The notes under the pieces are model-generated. The model saw only the letters and a list, made by a program, of their open reading frames with translations, did no database searches and was not told the origin of the DNA. Both the position numbers and the translations under genes were made by a program. Shown one piece after another: positions 19,815-26,618 of a stretch of DNA of 64,000 bases; within the stretch, counting starts at the first letter, position 1, and every line of letters begins with the position of its first letter. Origin of the DNA: Winogradskyella tangerina (GTDB lineage: Bacteria > Bacteroidota > Bacteroidia > Flavobacteriales > Flavobacteriaceae); the NCBI RefSeq assembly GCF_003260205.1, contig NZ_QERF01000004.1, positions 124,001 to 188,000 of the forward strand, in the 5' to 3' direction.

Positions 19815-20636
19815 ATGCAATCACCTTTAAAAGCTTCAGTAATTATTAGTACTTATAATCAACCAGAATGGTTGAAATTGGTACTGTATAGTTATGGTAT
19901 TCAGACAGATAAGGCTTTTGAGATTGTTGTTGCAGACGACGGTTCTACTAGTGAAACACAACAAGTGATCGATCGTTTTACTGAAGAAAGCGATCTAGAT
20001 GTGAAGCATTTGTGGCAAGAAGATCATGGCTTTCAAAAAACCAAAATTCTTAATAAAGCTATACTTGCATCAAGTACTGATTATTTAATTTTTACTGATG
20101 GGGATTGTATAGCACGTAAGGATTTTGTTGAAACTCATCTTAAATTAAAGCAACCTAATTGTGCGCTCTCGGGAGGTTATTTCAAACTAACGGAAAAAAT
20201 TTCTCAGACCATAAACGAAGAAATCATTTCTGAACAAAAATGTTTTGATAAGCATTGGTTATTAGCCAAAGGCCAGCCAGATAATTTCAAACTGAATAAA
20301 TTAACCAAGATCAAATTCAAGTCGAAATTACTCAACTATTTCACACCAACAAAAGCTACTTTTGATGGTATGAATGTGTCATGTTTCAAAAATGATATTC
20401 TGGCTGTAAATGGTTTTGATGAACGGATGCAATATGGCGGTGAAGATAGAGAAGTGGGCGAAAGAATGATGAATAATGGTGTGCGATTTTTACAAGTACG
20501 GTATAGCACGATTTGCGTACATTTGCACCACGAAAGACCATATAAGCGAGCGGAGTCGCTTGCTGAAAATGAAAAAATTAGATCGGCCACAAAACAAAAT
20601 AGAACCAAGTGGACCCCTTACGGAATAAAGAAGTAA
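19815..20636 (+). CDS. Glycosyltransferase family 2 with GT7-like C-terminal domain (copy 1)
   Basis: 273 aa. The GT-A head shows SVIISTYNQPEWLKLVL, EIVVADDGSTSE and FTDGDCIARKDF. The C-terminal galactosyltransferase-like segment has GMNVSCFKNDILAVNGFDE and YGGEDREVGERM. Its neighbour, 3 bp downstream, is a same-length paralogue with matching motifs, so the pair is a tandem duplication. It is probably in outer-membrane glycan synthesis; the sugar is unknown. Confidence 0.9.
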   Translation: MQSPLKASVIISTYNQPEWLKLVLYSYGIQTDKAFEIVVADDGSTSETQQVIDRFTEESDLDVKHLWQEDHGFQKTKILNKAILASSTDYLIFTDGDCIARKDFVETHLKLKQPNCALSGGYFKLTEKISQTINEEIISEQKCFDKHWLLAKGQPDNFKLNKLTKIKFKSKLLNYFTPTKATFDGMNVSCFKNDILAVNGFDERMQYGGEDREVGERMMNNGVRFLQVRYSTICVHLHHERPYKRAESLAENEKIRSATKQNRTKWTPYGIKK

Positions 20637-20639
20637 ACC

Positions 20640-21461
20640 ATGCAAAAACCTGAAATTTCTGTCGTTATTAGTACTTATAATTCTGAAGAATGGCTCGAGA
20701 AAGTCATGTGGAGTTATGAAGCGCAGACGTTTAAGAATTTTGAAATGGTCATTGCTGATGATGGTTCTAAACAACCAACTTTCGATCTTATCGATAGAAT
20801 GAAGTCTGAGCTTAGTTTCCCAATAATTCACGTATGGCATGAAGATAATGGATTTCAGAAATCCCAAATTCTGAATAAAGCCATACTGGCTTGTAATGCG
20901 GATTACATTCTTATGAGCGACGGCGACTGCATGGCCAGAGAGGATTATGTTGAAGTGCATATCAATGAGCGCGAAGAAGGTTACTTTTTGTCGGGAGGCT
21001 ACTTTATGCTTCCTATGCAAATTTCAAAGCTTATTACAAAAGAGGATATTTTATCACAACGCTGTTTTAATGTGAAGTGGTTAAAATCTCATGGATTAAA
21101 GTCTTCATTTAAAAACAATAAGCTTACAGCTAAAGGTTTAACAAGTCAGTTTTTAAATACAGTAACTCCCACGAATGCCAGTTGGAACGGACATAACGCA
21201 TCTGGTTGGAAAAAGGATATTATGGCCATTAATGGTTTTGACGAACGCATGCAATATGGTGGTCAGGATAGAGAGTTAGGAGAGCGGTTATTTAACTATG
21301 GTTTGAAATCTAAGCAGATTCGTTATAGCGCTGTTTGCCTGCATTTAGATCATCCGAGAGGCTACAAGACTCAGGAGTCTATTGATAAAAACTTGGCCAT
21401 TAGGGCAACCACAAAAAAGGAAAATCTTAAGTGGACTGACTTCGGAATCGTAAAAAATTGA
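20640..21461 (+). CDS. Glycosyltransferase family 2 with GT7-like C-terminal domain (copy 2)
   Basis: 273 aa paralogue of the preceding gene. Motifs are VVISTYNSEEWLEKVMWSY, MVIADDGSKQP, LMSDGDCMAREDY and GHNASGWKKDIMAINGFDE, then YGGQDRELGERL. The NGFDERMQYGG stretch is identical in both copies, while other parts differ clearly, so the duplication is old and the two may use different acceptors. It is translated from the same message as copy 1 (3 bp gap). Confidence 0.9.
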   Translation: MQKPEISVVISTYNSEEWLEKVMWSYEAQTFKNFEMVIADDGSKQPTFDLIDRMKSELSFPIIHVWHEDNGFQKSQILNKAILACNADYILMSDGDCMAREDYVEVHINEREEGYFLSGGYFMLPMQISKLITKEDILSQRCFNVKWLKSHGLKSSFKNNKLTAKGLTSQFLNTVTPTNASWNGHNASGWKKDIMAINGFDERMQYGGQDRELGERLFNYGLKSKQIRYSAVCLHLDHPRGYKTQESIDKNLAIRATTKKENLKWTDFGIVKN

Positions 21462-21473
21462 TCCCTTATTTTT

Positions 21474-22538
21474 TTAAAATTTACTTAGAAATCTTTTGAG
21501 TTCTGCTTCAAACAATTCCGGCTTAAAGGCTTGATATAGTTCGTTTGTCTTAGATTTTAGTTCTTTTGGGTGTTTGGTGTTTTCATAAAAGGATGTTTCA
21601 TAATCACGAAGGTGAACAGAGACGTGATTTTCTCCGTCATCAAACATATTCCAAGCTTCTTTTTTTATCCACGGCGAAAAGAATGTAAAAGTCGGGATGT
21701 CCAAGGCTTTGGCCATATTTATGGCTCCACCTTCGTTGCCTATTAATGCATCACAATGTGCAGTAATGGCTAAGAAATCTCGCAAACTTTTACCAAATAC
21801 ATCGAAGAAAATATGCGATTGGGTTTCCGGTTGACACAAGTCGAAAATGGCTCGCGCATCAGCTTCTTGTTTTGGAATATAATTGAATAAGATCTGACTT
21901 TCAGATTGATGTTTTACAATGGTATCAATCACCTTAGCCATATATTCAAAAGGATAGGTTTTTTCAGGGCCACTTCCTAAAACACCGATCATAAACAGAG
22001 GTCGATCTAAATCTAAACCATTCGATTTTAAAAAGGCTTCTGCTTTATTTTTTTCTTCTTTGGAAAGAAATATTTTAGGTTTAATAATTTTTTCAGAATC
22101 TATATCCAGAGGTGTGAGAAGTTGAAGGCGGTTTTCAATGGCTAATCCGGCGTTGGTACTAGCTGTAGATTTATTTTTGAATCTATGGTTATAGATTAAA
22201 GAATTGTGACCCTTATCAATAGAGATTTTAGTTTTTGCTTTCGATCTAAAAGTTATGATATTACTCGATAATTTGGAATAGGCATCAATAACAACATCAA
22301 AGTTTTCATGCCGTAGTTGAGTAGCAAATTGCCACAGTTTCCGTTTACTTTTTTCGTGTTCAGGTGTGAAAAAGTGAAAATGGTCTATATATGGATTTTG
22401 TTCTACAACAGGATAGGTGTGCGAATTTAAAACATAATGCAATTCTGCTTCAGGATAACGTTTTTTGATGGCTTCAAACATTATGCTTGTTGCCAAAACA
22501 TCACCAATCATTTTCTGTTGTATTATAAGAACTTTCAT
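21474..22538 (-). CDS. Glycosyltransferase family 9 (ADP-heptose:LPS heptosyltransferase-like)
   Basis: 354 aa, GT-B. The N-terminus MKVLIIQQKMIGDVLATSIM is the GT9 signature (a variant of the RxGxxGDxL type). The C-terminal half has FMIGVLGSGPEKTYP and the donor-site region CDALIGNEGGAINMAKAL. Enzymes of this family add heptose to the LPS inner core; here that is inferred from family and context. It closes the glycan locus on the minus strand. Confidence 0.88.
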   Translation of the reverse strand: MKVLIIQQKMIGDVLATSIMFEAIKKRYPEAELHYVLNSHTYPVVEQNPYIDHFHFFTPEHEKSKRKLWQFATQLRHENFDVVIDAYSKLSSNIITFRSKAKTKISIDKGHNSLIYNHRFKNKSTASTNAGLAIENRLQLLTPLDIDSEKIIKPKIFLSKEEKNKAEAFLKSNGLDLDRPLFMIGVLGSGPEKTYPFEYMAKVIDTIVKHQSESQILFNYIPKQEADARAIFDLCQPETQSHIFFDVFGKSLRDFLAITAHCDALIGNEGGAINMAKALDIPTFTFFSPWIKKEAWNMFDDGENHVSVHLRDYETSFYENTKHPKELKSKTNELYQAFKPELFEAELKRFLSKF

Positions 22539-22619
22539 TTTGAAAGAAAATTACAAACATCCCATTAATGATTCCAAATGAAACCTATAAAATATGATAT
22601 TTGCTATTTGAATTATGAG

Positions 22620-23435
22620 CTACACTGCTACATCATACTCGCGCAAAGCATCGTTTAATGATGTTTTCTTATCCGTACTTTCTTTACGCTTTCCGATAAT
22701 TAGGGCACAAGGTACTTGAAATTCTCCAGCGGCAAATTTTTTGGTGTAACTACCAGGAATTACTACAGAACGCGCAGGTACAACACCTTTCATTTCTATT
22801 GGTTCATCACCGGTAACGTCGATGATCTTTGTACTCATCGTAAGTACAACATTGGCACCTAAAACAGCTTCTTTTTCAACACGAACTCCTTCAACAACGA
22901 TACAACGGCTGCCAATAAATGCGCCATCTTCTATGATTACAGGTGCAGCCTGTAATGGCTCTAAAACGCCGCCGATTCCAACACCTCCTGAAAGGTGAAC
23001 ATTCTTACCAATCTGTGCGCAGCTTCCAACGGTTGCCCATGTGTCTACCATCGTACCTTCATCAACATAAGCACCGATATTCACGTAACTAGGCATCATG
23101 ATCACGCTTTTAGAAATATAAGCACCGTGGCGCGCAACAGCATGCGGAACCACTCTAATACCTTTCTCCTTGTAGTTACGTTTCAGAGGAATCTTGTCGT
23201 GGTACTCAAAAATGCCAACTTCAAAAGTCTCCATTTTTTGAATAGGGAAATAAAGTACAACAGCTTTCTTCACCCACTCATTTACTTGCCAACCATCACC
23301 TTTTGGCTCGGCAACTCTTAAGCTGCCCGAATCGATAAGATCGATTACAGCTCTGATAGCATTTATAGTTTCTTCATTTGTTAATTGCGAACGATCGTTC
23401 CAAGCATTCTCTATAATAGACTGCAGTTCTTTCAT
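22620..23435 (-). CDS. dapD: 2,3,4,5-tetrahydropyridine-2,6-dicarboxylate N-succinyltransferase
   Basis: 271 aa, the usual length. The N-terminal helical part (MKELQSIIENAWNDRSQL) is followed by RVVPHAVARHGAYISKSVI and a left-handed hexapeptide-repeat beta helix (NIGAYVDEGTMVDTWATVGS, then GVGIGGVLEPLQAAPVIIED). It carries out the succinylase step of meso-diaminopimelate/lysine synthesis, so it feeds peptidoglycan. It is a single gene, divergent from ruvX, with a TATCTTTG box 24 bp upstream. Confidence 0.96.
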   Translation of the reverse strand: MKELQSIIENAWNDRSQLTNEETINAIRAVIDLIDSGSLRVAEPKGDGWQVNEWVKKAVVLYFPIQKMETFEVGIFEYHDKIPLKRNYKEKGIRVVPHAVARHGAYISKSVIMMPSYVNIGAYVDEGTMVDTWATVGSCAQIGKNVHLSGGVGIGGVLEPLQAAPVIIEDGAFIGSRCIVVEGVRVEKEAVLGANVVLTMSTKIIDVTGDEPIEMKGVVPARSVVIPGSYTKKFAAGEFQVPCALIIGKRKESTDKKTSLNDALREYDVAV

Positions 23436-23459
23436 CTTAGTAAATTGTAATTTTTACGT

Positions 23460-23467
23460 CAAAGATA
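23460..23467 (-). promoter_or_regulatory. Bacteroidota -7 box for dapD
   Basis: Minus-strand TATCTTTG, 24 bp before the ATG at 23435. No obvious TTTG at the -33 position. Confidence 0.5.
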
Positions 23468-23506
23468 AGTCGTTAAAAAGGCTTCATGAAAATATTTTGA
23501 AAAAAT

Positions 23507-23643
23507 TGTGACCAAAGAAAAAAGTTGGTGTCTTATAATTGTTAAATGCAAGGATAATCTATATATACAAGTTTATCTGAGAATTTAATTAATAGCTAAT
23601 TATTCGAAAACTCCTCTCCCCTTAAATTGAGGAGTTTTTTTTT
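23507..23643 (+). ncRNA. Candidate small RNA cassette, copy 1 of a tandem pair
   Basis: A cassette of about 137 bp that shares its layout with the one at 23651-23782. It has TGTGACCAA, a 9-nt variable loop, then TTGGTGTCTTATA (an ACCAA/TTGGT hairpin at 23511-23515 and 23525-23529). An unconserved stretch of about 47 bp follows, then the identical block TTAATTAATAGCTAATT (23585-23601), then a terminator hairpin. No long open frame fits. Conserved ends with a variable middle and an intrinsic terminator suggest a transcribed small RNA, but no convincing TAnnTTTG box was found. Confidence 0.45.
23607..23643 (+). terminator. Intrinsic terminator closing cassette copy 1
   Basis: A 10-bp perfect stem AAAACTCCTC / GAGGAGTTTT (23607-23616 with 23629-23638), a 12-nt loop and a run of nine T. 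The orientation is plus strand. Confidence 0.8.
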
Positions 23644-23650
23644 AAAACAA

Positions 23651-23782
23651 TGTGACCAATTCTAATTATTGGTGTCTTATAGATAATTAACGTGATTTAT
23701 TTATAGAGGGTAATAAAATCATAGACTTAATTAATAGCTAATTTTTTAAAACGCCACTCATTTTTTTGAGTAGCGTTTTTTT
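23651..23782 (+). ncRNA. Candidate small RNA cassette, copy 2 of a tandem pair
   Basis: This is the second copy of the cassette. The ACCAA/TTGGT hairpin (23655-23659, 23669-23673) has a different 9-nt loop, and GGTGTCTTATA is identical. The TTAATTAATAGCTAATT block is at 23727-23743, 72 bp from the first hairpin (74 bp in copy 1). A terminator with an unrelated stem sequence ends it. Preserved spacing and flanks with diverged interior argue for selection on structure rather than a recent simple duplication. Confidence 0.45.
23748..23782 (+). terminator. Intrinsic terminator closing cassette copy 2
   Basis: A 13-position stem (AAAACGCCACTCA with TGAGTAGCGTTTT, one C-A mismatch) and a run of seven T. 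Its descending arm overlaps the probable -33 element of ruvX. Confidence 0.75.
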
Positions 23783-23797
23783 ATTGCATTATCTTTG
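23765..23797 (+). promoter_or_regulatory. Promoter of ruvX
   Basis: TTTG at 23765-23768 and a perfect -7 box TATCTTTG at 23790-23797, 21 bp apart. The box ends 4 bp before the ATG at 23802, so the transcript is probably leaderless or nearly so. The -33 element sits inside the preceding terminator hairpin. Confidence 0.7.
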
Positions 23798-23801
23798 CCG
23801 C

Positions 23802-24215
23802 ATGGGAAGAATTTTAGCCATAGACTACGGAACGAAGCGAACAGGTTTAGCTGTTACAGATGAAATGCAAATTATTGCATCTGGTTTGACAACAGTTGAA
23901 ACTCAAGATCTCATTACATTTTTGAAAGACTACGTAGCTTCAGAAAATGTAGAATTATTTGTTGTAGGTTTACCAAAGCAGATGGATAATACCGCTTCTG
24001 AAAGTGAAGTTTATATACAGAAATTTATAGATCAACTTTCAAAAGTATTGCCTGATATTCCAGTTGAACGCATTGATGAACGCTTTACTTCAAAAATGGC
24101 GTTTCAAACGATGATCGATAGTGGCTTGAAGAAAAAGCAACGCCAGAATAAAGCGCTGATAGATGAAATCAGTGCCACATTAATTCTACAGAGCTATTTG
24201 GCTTCAAAATCTTAA
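23802..24215 (+). CDS. ruvX: Holliday junction resolvase-like RuvX/YqgF
   Basis: 137 aa, the normal length. It has an RNase H-like fold with RILAIDYGTKRTGLAVTD at the N-terminus (catalytic Asp), ELFVVGLPKQMDNT in the middle and RIDERFTSKMA plus KALIDEISATLILQSYL at the end. YqgF proteins act in pre-16S rRNA 5' end maturation and/or junction processing. The ATG at 23802 is chosen over an upstream non-ATG start because the promoter -7 box would otherwise lie inside the gene. Peptide deformylase follows 39 bp later. Confidence 0.93.
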   Translation: MGRILAIDYGTKRTGLAVTDEMQIIASGLTTVETQDLITFLKDYVASENVELFVVGLPKQMDNTASESEVYIQKFIDQLSKVLPDIPVERIDERFTSKMAFQTMIDSGLKKKQRQNKALIDEISATLILQSYLASKS

Positions 24216-24225
24216 ATAAGAATTG

Positions 24226-24233
24226 TACTTTTG
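24226..24233 (+). promoter_or_regulatory. -7 box before def
   Basis: A perfect TACTTTTG, 21 bp before the def ATG. A TTTG 25 bp further upstream (24197-24200, inside the ruvX 3' end) could be the -33 element, though the spacing is long. Confidence 0.5.
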
Positions 24234-24254
24234 CTCCCGAAATATTAGAAGATT

Positions 24255-24845
24255 ATGATTTTACCAATTGTCGCTTACGGTGATGCAGTTTTAAAGAAAA
24301 AGGCTAAGGATATTAATAAGGACTATCCTAATCTTGATGAACTCATCGCTAATATGTACGAGACCATGTATGGTGCATATGGTGTAGGGTTGGCGGCTCC
24401 GCAAATAGGCTTACCTATTCGTTTGTTTTTAGTGGATACTGAACCTTTTGCTGAAGATGATTCGCTTTCAGAGGAAGAAAGAGAACAATTAAAAGGCTTT
24501 AAAAAGACCTTTATAAATGCGCAGATTTTAGAAGAAGATGGCGATGAATGGGCTTTCAATGAAGGCTGTTTGAGTATTCCTGATGTGCGTGAAGATGTTT
24601 TCAGACAACCAAAGATTAAAATACAGTATCAGGATGAAAATTTTGAAACTTATGTTGAAGAATATGATGGTCTAATTGCACGAGTTATTCAGCACGAATA
24701 CGATCATATTGAAGGTATTTTATTTACGGATAAACTATCGTCTTTCAAAAAACGTTTAATCAAAGGTAAACTCACTAATATTTCAAAAGGAAAAATTAAA
24801 ATAGATTATAAAATGCGTTTTCCTGCAATGAGCAGAAAACGCTAA
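24255..24845 (+). CDS. def: Peptide deformylase
   Basis: 196 aa. All three motifs are present: GVGLAAPQIG (43-52), EGCLS (103-107, metal Cys) and HEYDH (147-151, metal His pair with catalytic Glu). It removes the N-formyl group from nascent proteins. It carries an acidic insert around residues 66-80 (EDDSLSEEEREQ) that looks typical of Bacteroidota enzymes. It is followed by DUF5606 and mazG genes in one direction, a likely operon. Confidence 0.96.
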   Translation: MILPIVAYGDAVLKKKAKDINKDYPNLDELIANMYETMYGAYGVGLAAPQIGLPIRLFLVDTEPFAEDDSLSEEEREQLKGFKKTFINAQILEEDGDEWAFNEGCLSIPDVREDVFRQPKIKIQYQDENFETYVEEYDGLIARVIQHEYDHIEGILFTDKLSSFKKRLIKGKLTNISKGKIKIDYKMRFPAMSRKR

Positions 24846-24887
24846 TAACAATATTTAAAAGGTGTTCAACCTTAGAAAAAAATTGAT

Positions 24888-25319
24888 ATGACATTAGATA
24901 AGATTTTAGCTATTTCTGGAAAACCAGGACTTTTCGAAATTGTAACACAAACCAGAACTGGCGCGGTGGTACAGTCTCTAATCGATAAAAAACGAATTAC
25001 AGTTGGTGCACACAGTAACATCAGTATACTTAGTGAAATCGCCATTTATACCCTAACAGAAGAAGTGCCGCTTCGCGAGGTGCTTAAAAAAGTTATGGAA
25101 AAGGAAAATGGCGGGCCGACTTCTATTAGTCATAAAGATGGTAAAGATGCCTTGGAAGAATATTTCTTCAATGTATTGCCAGATTATGATGAAGACCGCG
25201 TATATGCTTCAGATATAAAGAAAGTGATACAGTGGTATAATTTACTTCAGAAAAATGACCTCTTAGGTGCATTAGAAACGGAAGAAGAGGAAACGGTTAC
25301 CTCTGACGAAGAAGAATAG
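24888..25319 (+). CDS. DUF5606 domain protein
   Basis: 143 aa. It begins MTLDKILAISGKPGLFEIV, and the family's small SH3-like N-terminal half continues QTRTGAVVQSLIDKKR. The C-terminal half (EEYFFNVLPDYDEDRVYASD) ends in an acidic tail (EEEETVTSDEEE). This family is conserved in Bacteroidota and has no established function. It lies between def and mazG with a 1-bp gap before mazG, hinting at a housekeeping role. Confidence 0.85.
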   Translation: MTLDKILAISGKPGLFEIVTQTRTGAVVQSLIDKKRITVGAHSNISILSEIAIYTLTEEVPLREVLKKVMEKENGGPTSISHKDGKDALEEYFFNVLPDYDEDRVYASDIKKVIQWYNLLQKNDLLGALETEEEETVTSDEEE

Positions 25320-25320
25320 G

Positions 25321-26094
25321 ATGTCCGACAAAACACATCAGCTTAAAGCCTTTGAACGCCTGCTCATTATTATGGATGAGTTACGTGAGCAATGTCCGTG
25401 GGATAAAAAGCAGACTATGGAATCGCTTCGTCATTTAACCATTGAGGAAGTCTATGAACTTGGTGATGCGATCTTAGATAATGATCTTGAAGAGGTTAAA
25501 AAAGAACTTGGTGATGTTTTATTACATATTGTGTTTTACTCTAGAATAGGTAGTGAAACCAATGATTTTGACATTGCTGATGTTTGTCATAGCATTTGTG
25601 ATAAATTGGTGGAACGCCATCCGCATATCTATGGTGATGTGAAAGTTGAGAATGAAGAGGATGTAAAGCGCAATTGGGAACAGCTCAAATTGAAGGAAGG
25701 AAAGAAGAGTGTTCTCGAAGGTGTACCTAAAAGTTTACCAGCTATGGTAAAGGCGAACCGCATTCAGGATAAGGTTGCTGGTGTTGGTTTTGACTGGGAA
25801 AAGCCCGAGCAAGTATTTGAAAAAGTAGAGGAGGAGCTGGCTGAGTTGAAATCTGAAATTGCCAAAGGCAATAACGATGCTATTGAAAATGAATTTGGAG
25901 ACGTATTGTTCTCCATGATCAATTATGCACGTTTTCTGAAGATCAATCCTGAAAATGCGTTAGAACGCACGAATAAAAAATTCATGAAACGCTTTCAATA
26001 TCTTGAAAGCAAGTCGAAGGCATTGAATAAACCCTTAAAAGACATGACCTTAGCCGAAATGGATGTCTTTTGGGAAGAAGCTAAATCATTATAA
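25321..26094 (+). CDS. mazG: Nucleoside triphosphate pyrophosphohydrolase MazG
   Basis: 257 aa with two MazG domains. The first has CPWDKKQTMESLRHLTIEE and EEVYELGDAI with KELGDVLLHIVF. The second has KVEEELAELKSEI and NEFGDVLFSMINYARFL. Both show the acidic ExxE...ExxD metal-binding layout. It hydrolyses non-canonical or excess NTPs, and in other bacteria modulates ppGpp responses. It is separated from the DUF5606 stop by one base and probably shares the def transcript. Confidence 0.94.
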   Translation: MSDKTHQLKAFERLLIIMDELREQCPWDKKQTMESLRHLTIEEVYELGDAILDNDLEEVKKELGDVLLHIVFYSRIGSETNDFDIADVCHSICDKLVERHPHIYGDVKVENEEDVKRNWEQLKLKEGKKSVLEGVPKSLPAMVKANRIQDKVAGVGFDWEKPEQVFEKVEEELAELKSEIAKGNNDAIENEFGDVLFSMINYARFLKINPENALERTNKKFMKRFQYLESKSKALNKPLKDMTLAEMDVFWEEAKSL

Positions 26095-26099
26095 TCGTT

Positions 26100-26166
26100 G
26101 TCATTCATAAGGAATGCAATGACTGAAGAATCTCTGCAAAGTCGATACTTAGTTTCAACATCGACT
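26100..26166. repeat. Degenerate intergenic palindromic element
   Basis: Just after mazG, a CATTC/GAATG hairpin (26102-26116) sits inside GTCATT...AATGAC (26100-26123). AGTCGAT and ATCGACT follow as a 7-bp inverted repeat (26140-26146 with 26160-26166). The words resemble the GGAATG / CATTCC type of dispersed hairpin I recall from flavobacterial intergenic regions; that comparison is from memory. The 335-bp gap it lies in (26095-26429) otherwise holds only the hairpins at 26310-26400. Confidence 0.35.
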
Positions 26167-26309
26167 AAGCTCATTCTGTCACTCAGTTTGATATGCTATA
26201 AATAGTGGCATTCTGTTAAGTTTCAAAAAAAACTTTATTTAAAACATCCAAGACGAATTTTCGCACGTAAATACTATATATAAAAGCAAGGCGTTTTTAT
26301 AATCTTAGT

Positions 26310-26400
26310 AGGATCTTAATTATTATTTAGCGGTTGTAATTAAGGTTAATTTAGTTTAGTTAGGGCAAAACCCATCTGTTAGTAACAGATGGGTTTTGAT
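26310..26400 (+). ncRNA. Possible small structured RNA
   Basis: A CTTAATTA / TAATTAAG hairpin (26315-26322 with 26337-26344) is followed by a strong terminator hairpin. No frame is present. The order AT palindrome then terminator resembles the end of the cassettes at 23.5-23.8 kb. It could equally be just the 3' untranslated region of the mazG operon. Confidence 0.3.
26367..26400. terminator. Strong intrinsic terminator
   Basis: A perfect 14-bp stem AAAACCCATCTGTT / AACAGATGGGTTTT with a 3-nt loop. It sits between the convergent mazG operon and the small membrane gene at 26430, so it probably serves both. Confidence 0.8.
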
Positions 26401-26429
26401 TTCAAATTATATTTTGGTGGTCTGATTTT

Positions 26430-26615
26430 TTACTCAGCTTCACCTTTATTTTTTATTCTAGTTCCGATAGCGTAACTGACCATGCCAATTAGCATTCCAA
26501 GAATTATGTTTGGCCAATCGATGCCACTGTTGGGCTCTTTCATCACCATCGTATAGGTTACAAAAGCAGCAAGTGGAAATGCAATAATAAAATTTCCTAA
26601 GAGTTTATTGTCCAT
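26430..26615 (-). CDS. Small two-helix membrane protein
   Basis: 61 aa. There are two hydrophobic helices (about 7-24 and 36-52), a short loop with EPNSGIDWPN and a basic-acidic tail (RIKNKGEAE). I do not recognise a family. It begins 3 bp after the stop of the DUF349 gene, same strand, so it is probably co-translated with it. The regular composition and tight spacing support a real gene. Confidence 0.65.
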   Translation of the reverse strand: MDNKLLGNFIIAFPLAAFVTYTMVMKEPNSGIDWPNIILGMLIGMVSYAIGTRIKNKGEAE

Positions 26616-26618
26616 AAT

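Noticed and set aside
20336..21020. Long minus-strand frames across the tandem GT2 genes
   Set aside because: They are antisense to well-supported GT2 motifs and arise from the duplicated sequence.
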